Of a DNA stretch of 64,000 bases, positions 15,286-24,531 are shown one piece after another. Position 1 is the first letter of the stretch. Every line of letters begins with the position of its first letter. The notes beneath the pieces were generated by a model that searched no databases, was not told the origin of the DNA, and saw nothing but the letters and a program-made list of their open reading frames with translations. Position numbers and translations under genes: made by a program. The DNA comes from Puia dinghuensis (GTDB lineage: Bacteria > Bacteroidota > Bacteroidia > Chitinophagales > Chitinophagaceae), in the NCBI GenBank assembly GCA_026225275.1, contig JAMFSL010000016.1, positions 1 through 64,000 on the forward strand, in the 5' to 3' direction.

Positions 15286-18200
15286 TTGAACAGAAAACTA
15301 TTCATGCTGGCCGTTCTCCTTTGTCTGATCGGAAGAGAAAGTTACGCACAGGCGCCGGTTGCTGCTTTTACTTCCAACGTCACGCAGGGATGCGCTAATC
15401 TCAGCGTTGCTTTTAAGGATCAATCCACCAACAATCCAACTTCCTGGGAATGGGATTTCGGCAACGGGGTGACTTCTTCCGCCCAGAATCCCAGTGTAGG
15501 CTATGCAGCAGGCACCTATACGGTGACCCTGATTGTCAAGAATGCCAGTGGGGCCGATGCTATCCGAATGACGAATTACATAACCGTCTTTCCCTCCCCG
15601 ACTGTCTCTTTCGGCCCCAATCTTACCCTGGCCTGCGTTCCCGCCAATATCCAGTTCGCAAATTATTCCCAGCCGGGGCAAGGCTCGATTGTCTCCTACA
15701 ACTGGAACTTCGGGGATGGGTCCGGCAGCACTGACGCTGCCCCTTCCCATACCTATACACAGACCGGCTATTTCAGCGTAGGTCTGACGGTCGTTAATTC
15801 CGCTGGATGCTCCGCTTCAGTGACCTACACAAATAAAATCAGGGTCGTTCAAGGCATCCAGCCTCAGTTTACGTGGAACCAGGTGTCCACCTCCTGTACG
15901 GCTCCTTTTATGCTGAATTTCACCAACCAGACTGCAGGACCCGGCAACCTTACCTATAACTGGACCTTCGGCTCCGGGACACCAGCAACAAGTACCGCCA
16001 CCAACCCCGCTGGCATCTCCTTCGCCGGAGCAGGTAACAATAGCGTCACCTTATCCGTCAATAGCGACCTGGGCTGCACCGGTACCACTACCCAGACCGT
16101 CCCTACGATTGCCGGTATCGTTGCCATCAAAGGACCGGCGACGGGCTGTCTCAACACACCCGTCAGCTTTTCCAACGCCTCGACACCGGCTCCCACATCC
16201 TCTTCCTGGGACTTCGGGGATGGTACCGGCACATTCACAGGCAACACCACCACCCACACCTATACAACTGCCGGCAACTATACGGTCACACTGACCAGCA
16301 CATCGCCGACCTGCTCTAACACAACGACCAGTGCGATCACGATCGGCGCTGCGTTTACGCCTACCTTCAGCGCTACCCCCACGGTCGGCTGCAAGGCGCC
16401 GCTGGCAGTGCAGTTTACTGACCAGGATGCACCGCCGTTGAGCTCGGCGACCTGGGCTTTCGGCGATGGCGGCACTTCCACCCAGCTGAACCCCGCTCAC
16501 ACCTACAACACGGCCGGTAATTATACAGTCAAATTGACGGGCACCAACGCCTCCGGCTGTACGGGTACGGCCACCATGACGAATCTCGTGCAGATCACTG
16601 CCCCTACCCTTACCGTGGCATCGGTATCCGGCTGTGTCAATTCTGCAGTCCAACCCTCAGGCATAGTTAATTCGATAGACGGCGTGGCATCTTACGCATG
16701 GACCGCCACAGGCGCTACCCCTTCGACCTCCACCGCCGCTACCCCGTTCTTTACATATGCAACGCCAGGCACATACCCTATCAGCCTGACGATCACGACT
16801 AATGGAGGATGCACTGCCACCGCCACCGCCACCGCCCAAATCGGCACTCCAGTAACGCCTGTCACATTCACGCCTAGTTCTAATCCCGTCTGCGGCAACA
16901 GCGCGGTTACGTTCACCGCACCTTATCCACCCGCCGATGGCTACTCCTATAATTGGTCTTTCGGGGACGGAACGACCGGCACCGGCAACGGCGCCAGCCA
17001 TGTTTACAAAAATTTTGGCACATTCAATGTCGTGCTCAATCTTATCAATTCCGGTTGCACCACCAATAATACGATGCCCGTCACAGTGAGCCCCCCTATT
17101 CCCAATTTCGGCTACACATCCGTCTGCCCAACGGTCTTTCCCCCCGCTTCATTCACAGTCAATTTCATCGATTCCTCGCTGGTCGACGCCAATGCGCTGA
17201 CCTATGTCTGGAATTTCGGTGACGGCACTCCTCCTGTTACCTTCACTTCGGCAGGGGGGCCCCCGCCGGCCGCTCCCACGCATTCCTATGCTACCTATGG
17301 CGCATATAATGTCACCCTGACTGTCACCGACGATGCCTGCACGACCACGGTCACTAAGCAGATCGTTATAGGATATATCGTTCCCTCCTTCAACGTTGCG
17401 GCCAATCCCGTCTGTATCAATACCAACGATGTTCTCTCTGAAACATCACAATCCTATCCCACAAATGCAAGAATAGTAGCCGGATACATATGGGTGATCA
17501 ACGGAATACCTCACCCCGGTGGCGACGACTATACTTTTAACGAGTCAGTCACCGGATCCTATACGGCTGTATTGACGGAAACCGACGTAAATAAATGCAC
17601 CTATAGCTCTCCCGTCACCACCATCGTCGTCACCGGCCCAACTGCCAAATTCACTTACCCCGGCGCCGGCTGCATTAATAGCCCCATCACCTTCACGGAT
17701 GCATCGACGCAGTATCCCGGGCCCCCGACTCCTGACCCCATCGTCACCTGGTACATCAACTTCGAAGATGGCAGCCCGGTCGGTCCCGTCACCATGCCCG
17801 CCATGCATAATTATGCTGATACAGGCTTTTTCACTCCTACCCTGGAGGTAGTGGACAATCAGAACTGTGTCGCTACCTTCACCGGCACCCCCATCCATAT
17901 CACCAAACCACAGGCGATCTTCTCGGACCCCTATACCTACTATTGCCCCGGCGCCCCGCTGACCTTAATAGATTCGTCCAAAGGCTACGAACCACTGACG
18001 GATACCTGGAACTTCGGCGACGGCACCACAGGTCCAGCTAACACCACCATCCCGCACTCTTTCCCGCCCGCCGACAGCACCTATACCGTTACCCTGGTCG
18101 TCACCGACGTCAATGGCTGCAAGGACACTACCACCGGACCGGTCCGTATCCAGGCGCCAATCGCCGCATTCCAGATTGCCGATACTACCGCCATCTGCAC

Positions 18201-19701
18201 TCCCCTGGAGACGATGTTCACGGCGCAACCGCAATACAACGACTCCCTATATTGGGAATTCGGCGACGGCTCCTCTTCGACGCTGGCCGTCACATCCCAT
18301 TTCTACAATACATATGATACTTTTTACGCTAAACTATTCGTCCAGGGCCCTGGTGGCTGTCTTGACTCCGCTACCCGAAATGTATACGTAAGCAACCCAT
18401 ACGTTTCCACCTTTACCTTTACCCCCATTGAGGCCTGCGACTCGGTCGTCGCTCAATTCACGGTCATCCCTCCGGGTTATACTACCTACACCCTCACCTT
18501 CGGTGACGGCCAGACAGACAATTCTGATGACTCAGTTTTTACCCATACCTATCGGCAGCCCAATACCTATCAACCGTTGATCGCCATTACGGATGCTACC
18601 GGCTGTATTGTCCAGTTCGCCGGCAATGGCGGCACGGGCCTCGTCACCGTATTGGGATCCGTCCCTTTCTTTAGCGTCAATCAACAGGCATTCTGCGATA
18701 CAGGTACCGTGGTGTTCACCGATTTCACGATCACTAATGATCCTATCGTCAGCAAGACCTACGATTTCGGCGACGGGACCTCAGCCATCCAACCACCGCC
18801 AGCCAGCAATCCCTTCGATACTACTCATTTTTACAGCACACCCGGCAATCTGTTGGCCACCCTCAAGGTCGCTACCCAATTTGGTTGCAACGAGAACTAT
18901 ACGGATACGATCCGGGTCTGGCAGACTCCGCATCCACTGATCTCAACCTCGGGCAACTTATGCGCCGGACTCATCCAACTCCTGGGCAATCTGGTCACAC
19001 CCGATATAGATAGTGTCACCTGGGCCTGGAACCTGGGCAACGGCCAATCTTCCGCCATACAGGATCCTCAGGTGAATTACCAGGGAGGAATCTATCAGGT
19101 CAGCCTGATCACCTCCGTTGCTTTCGGCTGCAGCGATACAGCCAATGCGACGATCTCGATCAATGCCCTGCCAACTATAAAAGGACCTGCGGAAATCAAT
19201 ACCCCCGTCGGCATCCCCGTGACGATTCCCTTTACCTATAGCAGTGACGTCGCTACATATGTCTGGACACCGACCGCTAACCTCAGTTGCTCGGACTGCG
19301 CCAACCCGACGGCTACACTCCAGTTCAACCAGGAGTATTCAGTAATAGTGACGGACTCTAACAACTGCATGGATACGGCCTCGATCCTCATCAAGACCGT
19401 TTGCAACGGCGAGAATTATTTTATCCCCAATACATTCTCCCCTAACAACGATGGCGTCAATGACTATTTCTACCCAAGGGGAACATCGGTTTATAATATC
19501 CAGTCGATGCGCGTCTTCAACCGCTGGGGACAATTGGTCTTTCAACGGCAGAACTTCCCTGCCAACTCGGAAACAATGGGCTGGGACGGCACTTTCAACG
19601 GTAAGCCGGCTCCCTCGGATGCCTATGTCTATATAGTGGAAGTGATTTGCAATAACGCCCAGGTCGTCGCCCTGCAGGGCACAATCACCCTAGTCCGTTA
19701 A
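15286..19701 (+). CDS. Giant PKD-repeat surface protein with T9SS type B sorting domain
   Basis: A 1471-aa secreted protein built from about fifteen PKD/Ig-like domains of 80-95 residues (recurring WDFGDG/WNFGDG-type cores). A C-terminal type B T9SS sorting domain (gliding-motility-associated C-terminal family) follows: IPNTFSPNNDGVNDYF, MRVFNRWGQLVFQ and GWDGTFNGKPAPSDAYVYIV. The signal peptide (RKLFMLAVLLCLIGRESYA) is complete only from the TTG at 15286. A stop codon directly precedes that TTG, and the first ATG (15304) would remove the basic n-region. It is expected to cross the outer membrane by T9SS and act as a surface adhesin or filament, like SprB-type proteins. The PorP/SprF gene 11 bp downstream is its likely partner. 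Confidence 0.9.
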   Translation: MNRKLFMLAVLLCLIGRESYAQAPVAAFTSNVTQGCANLSVAFKDQSTNNPTSWEWDFGNGVTSSAQNPSVGYAAGTYTVTLIVKNASGADAIRMTNYITVFPSPTVSFGPNLTLACVPANIQFANYSQPGQGSIVSYNWNFGDGSGSTDAAPSHTYTQTGYFSVGLTVVNSAGCSASVTYTNKIRVVQGIQPQFTWNQVSTSCTAPFMLNFTNQTAGPGNLTYNWTFGSGTPATSTATNPAGISFAGAGNNSVTLSVNSDLGCTGTTTQTVPTIAGIVAIKGPATGCLNTPVSFSNASTPAPTSSSWDFGDGTGTFTGNTTTHTYTTAGNYTVTLTSTSPTCSNTTTSAITIGAAFTPTFSATPTVGCKAPLAVQFTDQDAPPLSSATWAFGDGGTSTQLNPAHTYNTAGNYTVKLTGTNASGCTGTATMTNLVQITAPTLTVASVSGCVNSAVQPSGIVNSIDGVASYAWTATGATPSTSTAATPFFTYATPGTYPISLTITTNGGCTATATATAQIGTPVTPVTFTPSSNPVCGNSAVTFTAPYPPADGYSYNWSFGDGTTGTGNGASHVYKNFGTFNVVLNLINSGCTTNNTMPVTVSPPIPNFGYTSVCPTVFPPASFTVNFIDSSLVDANALTYVWNFGDGTPPVTFTSAGGPPPAAPTHSYATYGAYNVTLTVTDDACTTTVTKQIVIGYIVPSFNVAANPVCINTNDVLSETSQSYPTNARIVAGYIWVINGIPHPGGDDYTFNESVTGSYTAVLTETDVNKCTYSSPVTTIVVTGPTAKFTYPGAGCINSPITFTDASTQYPGPPTPDPIVTWYINFEDGSPVGPVTMPAMHNYADTGFFTPTLEVVDNQNCVATFTGTPIHITKPQAIFSDPYTYYCPGAPLTLIDSSKGYEPLTDTWNFGDGTTGPANTTIPHSFPPADSTYTVTLVVTDVNGCKDTTTGPVRIQAPIAAFQIADTTAICTPLETMFTAQPQYNDSLYWEFGDGSSSTLAVTSHFYNTYDTFYAKLFVQGPGGCLDSATRNVYVSNPYVSTFTFTPIEACDSVVAQFTVIPPGYTTYTLTFGDGQTDNSDDSVFTHTYRQPNTYQPLIAITDATGCIVQFAGNGGTGLVTVLGSVPFFSVNQQAFCDTGTVVFTDFTITNDPIVSKTYDFGDGTSAIQPPPASNPFDTTHFYSTPGNLLATLKVATQFGCNENYTDTIRVWQTPHPLISTSGNLCAGLIQLLGNLVTPDIDSVTWAWNLGNGQSSAIQDPQVNYQGGIYQVSLITSVAFGCSDTANATISINALPTIKGPAEINTPVGIPVTIPFTYSSDVATYVWTPTANLSCSDCANPTATLQFNQEYSVIVTDSNNCMDTASILIKTVCNGENYFIPNTFSPNNDGVNDYFYPRGTSVYNIQSMRVFNRWGQLVFQRQNFPANSETMGWDGTFNGKPAPSDAYVYIVEVICNNAQVVALQGTITLVR

Positions 19702-19712
19702 AAAACAATTGA

Positions 19713-20762
19713 ATGATCCTTATGAACGATTATATATTGAAAAAACATTTATCGCTTTCTGCATGGATACTGGCCTTTATCCTTTCCGCACCTGCCGCCC
19801 GGGCCCAGGATATCCATTTTTCACAATTCTACGAGGCCCCGCTTCTCCGGAATCCGGCGCTGGCAGGTGTCTTTACCGGCGATTACCGCGTTCAGACTAT
19901 CTTTCGCGACCAATGGAATAGCATAAATAACGCTTACCGCACAGGTTCTCTCAGTGGGGAATATAAATGGGCCGTGGGAAAAGGCAATGATTTTCTCACG
20001 ACCGGAATGGAAGTGCTCTACGACCAGGCAGGGACCGCAGCCCTCAATACGACCGAATTGATGCCTGCCCTGAATTATCATAAATCCCTCAGCAACGACA
20101 AACCGATGTACCTCGCCGTAGGGTTCATGGGTGGTCTGGTCGAAAAGACGCTCGACCTCTCAAAAGTCACCACCAACAGTCAATATAACGGGACTGCCTA
20201 TGACCCGGCCCTCCCTAACGGCGAGACTATCCTTACGCCTAACGTACACTACCTGGACGGAGCATTGGGAATCAGCTTTAACACCGCTTTCGGCGCCGAC
20301 AATAAAAATACCATGTATGTGGGAGCTTCGTACTACCACCTCAACCGGCCCAAGAATTCTTTCTACCAGAACCCCACCGTCGAGCTGGATCCCAAAGTGG
20401 TCTTTTCGGCCGGCGTCAAAGCAATCATTAATGACTATACCTGGTTCTCTATTGAGGCTGACCACTCTCAACAAGGTCCGTCAGCCGAGACGATCGGCGG
20501 AGTAATGGTTTCTTATAAACTGGGGGACGCAGAAGAAAAAACACCCTATATCTTTGACCTGGGCGCCTATATCAGGCTGGGAGACGCCATCATCCCTGTG
20601 ATTAAACTGGAAATGAATTCTTTCACTGTCGGCGTCAGCTATGATGCTAATATTTCGCAATTGTCAGCAGCTACCCAGGGCGTAGGAGGGTTCGAACTCT
20701 CCCTTTCCTATATCGGAATTCTGGAACATGAAAATCCCCGGTACCTCTGCCCGAAGTTCTAG
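19713..20762 (+). CDS. PorP/SprF family T9SS outer-membrane protein
   Basis: A 349-aa outer-membrane beta-barrel-type protein. The signal peptide ends in SAPAARAQ and is followed by the family hallmark DIHFSQFYEAPLLRNPALAG. Further family blocks include YRVQTIFRDQWNSI and the C-terminal YLCPKF. SprF, the characterised Flavobacterium member, is needed for secretion and anchoring of the neighbouring giant adhesin SprB, which has a type B sorting domain. The arrangement here, immediately downstream of a type B PKD protein, is the same. A second ATG nine bases downstream (MNDYILKK) is an equally possible start. The paralogue at 42170 accompanies a separate pair of type B proteins. Confidence 0.92.
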   Translation: MILMNDYILKKHLSLSAWILAFILSAPAARAQDIHFSQFYEAPLLRNPALAGVFTGDYRVQTIFRDQWNSINNAYRTGSLSGEYKWAVGKGNDFLTTGMEVLYDQAGTAALNTTELMPALNYHKSLSNDKPMYLAVGFMGGLVEKTLDLSKVTTNSQYNGTAYDPALPNGETILTPNVHYLDGALGISFNTAFGADNKNTMYVGASYYHLNRPKNSFYQNPTVELDPKVVFSAGVKAIINDYTWFSIEADHSQQGPSAETIGGVMVSYKLGDAEEKTPYIFDLGAYIRLGDAIIPVIKLEMNSFTVGVSYDANISQLSAATQGVGGFELSLSYIGILEHENPRYLCPKF

Positions 20763-20798
20763 CTGATCTTCCTTACTTTTACAGTCTAAAAAATCAAT

Positions 20799-21278
20799 AT
20801 GAGCAATACCGCTATCCAGGTCGGCCAGCAGGCCCCCGATTTTACCCTATATGATTCCGATAAACAAAAAGTATCACTTAGCGATTACAAAGGGAAGAAC
20901 GTACTTCTCCTATTCTACCCCCAGGCCTTTACCGGCACCTGCACCAAAGAACTATGCAGTACCCGTGACAATATCGCACTCTATGACCAGGCTAACGCTC
21001 AGGTCTTCGGTATCAGCGTCGACTCCATCTTTACCCTGGCTAAATTCAAAGAAGAACAGCACCTCAACTTTCCGCTGCTCAGCGATTTCAACAAGACGAC
21101 CTCGACCGCCTATGGTTCCTTATATGAGAATTTTGCCTTCGATATGCATGGCGTCTCCAAACGCTCGGCCTTCATCGTGGACAAGCAAGGCATCGTCCGC
21201 TATGCTGAAGTACTCGAAACCGCCAGTGATCTTCCCGATTTTGACGCTATCCAAAAAACACTAAAAGATCTTAATTGA
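20799..21278 (+). CDS. Peroxiredoxin (AhpC/TSA-type redoxin)
   Basis: A thiol peroxidase that reduces hydrogen peroxide or organic peroxides. The peroxidatic cysteine is Cys48 in the active-site block FYPQAFTGTCTKELC, and Cys53 lies five residues later in a position seen in some BCP/AhpE-like enzymes. APDFTLYDSDKQKVSLSDYKG is the usual N terminus. At 159 aa it is a single-domain enzyme without a signal peptide, hence cytosolic. TACTTTTA at 20774 is one base from the -7 promoter consensus. A terminator hairpin follows 28 bp after the stop. Confidence 0.92.
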   Translation: MSNTAIQVGQQAPDFTLYDSDKQKVSLSDYKGKNVLLLFYPQAFTGTCTKELCSTRDNIALYDQANAQVFGISVDSIFTLAKFKEEQHLNFPLLSDFNKTTSTAYGSLYENFAFDMHGVSKRSAFIVDKQGIVRYAEVLETASDLPDFDAIQKTLKDLN

Positions 21279-21305
21279 TTTAAAATCAATAACTTAATAA
21301 AAAAA

Positions 21306-21330
21306 TGGCCCGCCATCGGGCCAAAATTTT
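21306..21330 (+). terminator. Rho-independent terminator of the peroxiredoxin gene
   Basis: TGGCCCG (21306-21312), a 4-base loop CCAT, and CGGGCCA (21317-21323) form a perfect 7-bp GC-rich stem, followed by AAAATTTT. The position just after the stop codon and before the next promoter supports the call. Confidence 0.75.
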
Positions 21331-21350
21331 ATCATTTTATTAGCAGCTTT

Positions 21351-21381
21351 TTTGTAAATTTGAGTGAAAACAATTATTTTG
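21351..21381 (+). promoter_or_regulatory. Promoter of the mini T9SS type A gene
   Basis: TTTG at 21351-21354, a 19-bp spacer and TTATTTTG at 21374-21381 match TTTG-N19-TAnnTTTG except for one base. An alternative perfect -7 box, TAAATTTG, lies at 21355-21362 but has no -33 partner. The ATG is at 21408. Confidence 0.5.
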
Positions 21382-21407
21382 GACAGTTGTGTAAATGATG
21401 TCCGCCA

Positions 21408-21749
21408 ATGAGGAATTTTTACATTCTTTTATCCATTATTCTACTGATCTCCACCCAGGCCAAAAGCCAGGCTAGAGGCCCTATGCCCGATACGGACCAT
21501 AAAGTGGTCAAAAAATTCTATCCCAATCCTGCTGTTTCCTATATCATCTTCGACCTGGACAGAGAAGCAAATCAGAACTACACGTTGCAGATTTATAGTT
21601 TCATCGGAAAACAGGTCAAAAATGTCACCGATCTTTCTGACCATACTAATGTCAATCTCAGCGATCTCCCCAGAGGCCTCTATACCTTTCAGCTAAAAGA
21701 CCAGTCAGGACGCGTCACCGACTCCGGCATCTTCCAGGTCAACAAGTAA
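21408..21749 (+). CDS. Minimal T9SS type A sorting-domain protein
   Basis: A 113-aa protein that is little more than a secretion signal at each end. It has a signal peptide (MRNFYILLSIILLISTQAKS), about 15 linker residues, then a complete type A T9SS sorting domain. That domain has the hallmarks VVKKFYPNPAVSYI, LQIYSFIGKQVKNV, VNLSDLPRGLYTFQLKD and the basic end FQVNK. No passenger domain is present. In known T9SS cargo the sorting domain is usually cleaved off, which would leave almost nothing here. The protein could therefore be a remnant, or the sorting-domain fold could itself be the product. It has its own promoter and is convergent with rlmI. Confidence 0.85.
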   Translation: MRNFYILLSIILLISTQAKSQARGPMPDTDHKVVKKFYPNPAVSYIIFDLDREANQNYTLQIYSFIGKQVKNVTDLSDHTNVNLSDLPRGLYTFQLKDQSGRVTDSGIFQVNK

Positions 21750-21810
21750 TTCGCACCCCTTTCCGACTTTTTCTCTTCCCCGCTTTTACTCTTCTCGACT
21801 TTTTCTACCG

Positions 21811-22983
21811 TTACATGACCTGCACGATCAAAAATTTGAGATAGTTCGTATTTTCCCACCCCTGGACAATCGGATGGTCACTGGCCTGCGCCCGAAAAGT
21901 CACCTGCCTTAACCGCCGTCTCGCATCCTTCGCCGCCGATTGAATAGTCTCCAGGAAAAGCTCGGGCTGCACCAGATTCGTACATGATGACGTCACGAGG
22001 AAACCACCTTTCTTTACCAGCTTCATACCCCTTAAGTTGATCTCTTTATAGCCCGTAATGGCTTTCTCGATCGTCTCCCGGCTCTTGGTGAATGCCGGCG
22101 GGTCCAGCATCACCACATCATACTGCCGCCCTTCCTTGCTCCATTGCTTCAATACATCGAAGGCATTGACCGCCTCATACCGGCAGATGTCCGACAAGCC
22201 ATTCAGGTCCGCATTCTTCCTCGCCTGTGCAACAGCATTCTCCGAAATATCCAACCCTAAGACGGACTTTGCACCATAATAACCGGCATGCGTCTCAAAA
22301 CTGCCCGTATAACAGAAGGCTCCCATCACATCCGCCCCCTTGACGATATGCCTGATCGCCCGCCGGTTGTCATGCTGGTCGAGGAAATACCCCGTCTTCT
22401 GCCCGTTCTCAAGGTCTACCTGCATCTTTACCCCATTCTCGTTAATGATGATCTGCGTACCGAAAGGCGCAGATAAGAACCCTTTTTGCTGGGGCAGGCC
22501 CTCTAATTCCCGGACGGGAACGTCATTACGTTCATAAATACCCTTCGGCCGGAAGATCTCCTCCAACGCGGCGACAATGGCCGGCTTCCATCGGTCGATA
22601 CCCAATGCCAGGGTCTGTATGACAAAATAGTCGTTGAATTTGTCGATGATCAGCGCTGGCAGATCGTCCGCCTCACCAAATACCAGCCGGCAATTTTCAG
22701 TATAACCGATCCGTTGCCTATACTCCCAGGCCTGCCGAATCCGCCGGTTAAAAAATCCCTCATCGATAACCTCCGTCTTGTCCCGCGTCAATAGCCGGAC
22801 CAGGATCTGAGACTTGGGATTGATATAACCGCGTCCTACGAACTTTTTATCATGGGTAAATACATCGACGGTCTCACCCCCTTCCGCGCTGCCTTCTATA
22901 GCGCCGGTTTCATTAGCAAATATCCAGGGATGACCGCCCTCTACCCGGCGGCTGATTCTCTTGTTCAGATATACCTTCGTCAT
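21811..22983 (-). CDS. Class I SAM-dependent rRNA cytosine methyltransferase, RlmI-like
   Basis: A 390-aa enzyme expected to methylate cytosine C5 in 23S rRNA (RlmI modifies m5C1962 in E. coli). The N-terminal PUA domain carries KRISRRVEGGHPWIFANE. A central EEHD-like region leads to a Rossmann methyltransferase domain with DVMGAFCYTGSFETHAG, the acidic ribose binder VLGLDISENA and the catalytic motif VMLDPPAFTKS. SSCTNLV supplies the second conserved Cys. Its length matches RlmI. The ATG ends at 22983, and a perfect -7 box lies only 5 bp upstream, so the transcript may be leaderless. It lies 41 bp downstream of the GH30 gene of the PUL on the same strand but is not functionally related. Confidence 0.92.
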   Translation of the reverse strand: MTKVYLNKRISRRVEGGHPWIFANETGAIEGSAEGGETVDVFTHDKKFVGRGYINPKSQILVRLLTRDKTEVIDEGFFNRRIRQAWEYRQRIGYTENCRLVFGEADDLPALIIDKFNDYFVIQTLALGIDRWKPAIVAALEEIFRPKGIYERNDVPVRELEGLPQQKGFLSAPFGTQIIINENGVKMQVDLENGQKTGYFLDQHDNRRAIRHIVKGADVMGAFCYTGSFETHAGYYGAKSVLGLDISENAVAQARKNADLNGLSDICRYEAVNAFDVLKQWSKEGRQYDVVMLDPPAFTKSRETIEKAITGYKEINLRGMKLVKKGGFLVTSSCTNLVQPELFLETIQSAAKDARRRLRQVTFRAQASDHPIVQGWENTNYLKFLIVQVM

Positions 22984-22988
22984 GGCCG

Positions 22989-22996
22989 CAAAGGTA
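22989..22996 (-). promoter_or_regulatory. -7 promoter box abutting rlmI
   Basis: Minus-strand TACCTTTG at 22996-22989 matches TAnnTTTG perfectly and ends five bases before the ATG. Transcription would start at or very near the initiation codon. No TTTG -33 element was found at the expected spacing. Confidence 0.4.
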
Positions 22997-23024
22997 AGTT
23001 ATTGGTCAATTCAGTACTGCTATA

Positions 23025-24491
23025 CTATTGCCATACATAGGTTGCAACGGCGCCGCCGTTAAGCGTGGTCGAGAAATTCTTGTTGTTGAACTGTACCGTG
23101 AATGTCTGCGAACTAGTCCCATTATTCAGCACGATCAGCACCTTCTGCCCCGTCGGTGTCACAAAAGCCACATTCTGCAGGTTACCGGGGATGTTGGAAG
23201 ACACCCGCACTGACCCGGGCCGGACGAACTTGGACGCATGCGCAATAATATAGTAAGAAGTATTTTTGGTGACAGTTGTACCATTGATCGTGTAAGCCCC
23301 CATGCAATCACTACAGCCTCCTGTTATATGGGGACCGTAATTCTGATCCGCCGCCAGGTTCCATTCCAGTACATTCCGACTCCAGTTCCGGGGCGCACCG
23401 ATGATCAGGTTCAGGAGAGCCCAATCCAGGTCGGCCGGAAAACTGCCTGGGCCAGCCACATATTGCTCGGTAAAATAAACATTCTTCGCAGGGTAAGCAT
23501 CGTGTACCGTCGACAGGGCGGAAATATCGCCTGCATATAAATGAAAAGCGGATCCATCCACATATTGTGCCGCGGCAGGATCTGCCAGTACATATTCAGG
23601 ATAGGAAGGCACATCACAGTTATGATCCCAGACGATGATCTTGGTGGTGATGCCCGCTGCCTGAAAGGCGGGCCCGAGATACTGCCGGACAAAAATATCC
23701 TCCGCCGTATCCTGCATCACATTACTTGGATTATTATTGGCATTCAAAGGTTCATTCTGCGGAGTAATAGCATCGATCGTGATGCCATTGGCAGCCATCG
23801 CCTGGATATATTTCACGAAATACTGCGCATATACAGGATAATATTGAGGCAGCAGGGATCCGGCCGCGGAATTGTCATTGTCTTTCATCCAGACGGGCGG
23901 CGACCACGGACAACCCAGCAGCTTGATAGTAGGGTTGATGGCCAGGATCTCCTTCAGTAAGGGCACCAGATACATATTGTCATCCGACAAGGTGAAATTG
24001 GCCAGCGTCGTATCGGGTTGGGAAGGCGAAGCATTATCGTCATAAGAGAATACACGGGCGCTCATATCGGACGCTCCGATGGTCAATCGCAAATAGCTGA
24101 CCCCAATATTAGTGCTGTCCGTCCCGAACAGTTCCTGCTCTAACGCCGCCCGCTGCGGTTGTGGCAATCCATAGATCAGCTGCGCACTCCCACCCGTCAA
24201 ACAATACCCGAAACCATCGATCGTCTGGTAGGTAGTCGTCGTATCCACCGTGATCACCGGCTGGATAGCCGGACCGCCCGAAAAATTCAGCGCAACATTC
24301 TGCCGCTGGAAAAGGGCGCTCATATCGGTATTGGTCAGCCAGAAAGCAACCTGCGACGTTACCTGAGTGGTAGTGCTGTCCGATGGCGGAGGACTGGGTT
24401 GGGTTGCGCTGCTCTTCTTGCTGCAAGCGTTGATCCCACCCAGGGACAAAACAAATGCTGCTAAAAGTAATAAGGTCTGATGAGTCTTCAT
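23025..24491 (-). CDS. GH30 glycoside hydrolase lipoprotein (likely endo-beta-1,6-glucanase)
   Basis: A 488-aa lipoprotein; the lipobox is GINAC-S after the hydrophobic run LLLLAAFVLSL. The catalytic domain shows GH30 hallmarks: IDGFGYCLTGGSAQLI, YLRLTIGASDMS, CPWSPPVWMKDN, the acid/base Glu247 in TPQNEP and the nucleophile Glu342 in VYFTEQYV. A short beta-domain closes the protein. GH30 members with this signature hydrolyse beta-1,6-glucan or related beta-glucosides; the subfamily cannot be fixed by eye. I start at the ATG ending at 24491, because the 43-codon upstream extension lacks a signal peptide. It is the last gene of the PUL, 40 bp after the GH16 gene. Confidence 0.9.
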   Translation of the reverse strand: MKTHQTLLLLAAFVLSLGGINACSKKSSATQPSPPPSDSTTTQVTSQVAFWLTNTDMSALFQRQNVALNFSGGPAIQPVITVDTTTTYQTIDGFGYCLTGGSAQLIYGLPQPQRAALEQELFGTDSTNIGVSYLRLTIGASDMSARVFSYDDNASPSQPDTTLANFTLSDDNMYLVPLLKEILAINPTIKLLGCPWSPPVWMKDNDNSAAGSLLPQYYPVYAQYFVKYIQAMAANGITIDAITPQNEPLNANNNPSNVMQDTAEDIFVRQYLGPAFQAAGITTKIIVWDHNCDVPSYPEYVLADPAAAQYVDGSAFHLYAGDISALSTVHDAYPAKNVYFTEQYVAGPGSFPADLDWALLNLIIGAPRNWSRNVLEWNLAADQNYGPHITGGCSDCMGAYTINGTTVTKNTSYYIIAHASKFVRPGSVRVSSNIPGNLQNVAFVTPTGQKVLIVLNNGTSSQTFTVQFNNKNFSTTLNGGAVATYVWQ

Positions 24492-24531
24492 ATCAATACA
24501 TTTATACATTCCCTTAATAGGTGTTAGCCGG

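Noticed and set aside
21750-21810. Pyrimidine-rich repeat (CGACTTTTTCT twice) between convergent genes as a terminator
   Set aside because: No stem-forming arms were found, and the repeats are short and imperfect.
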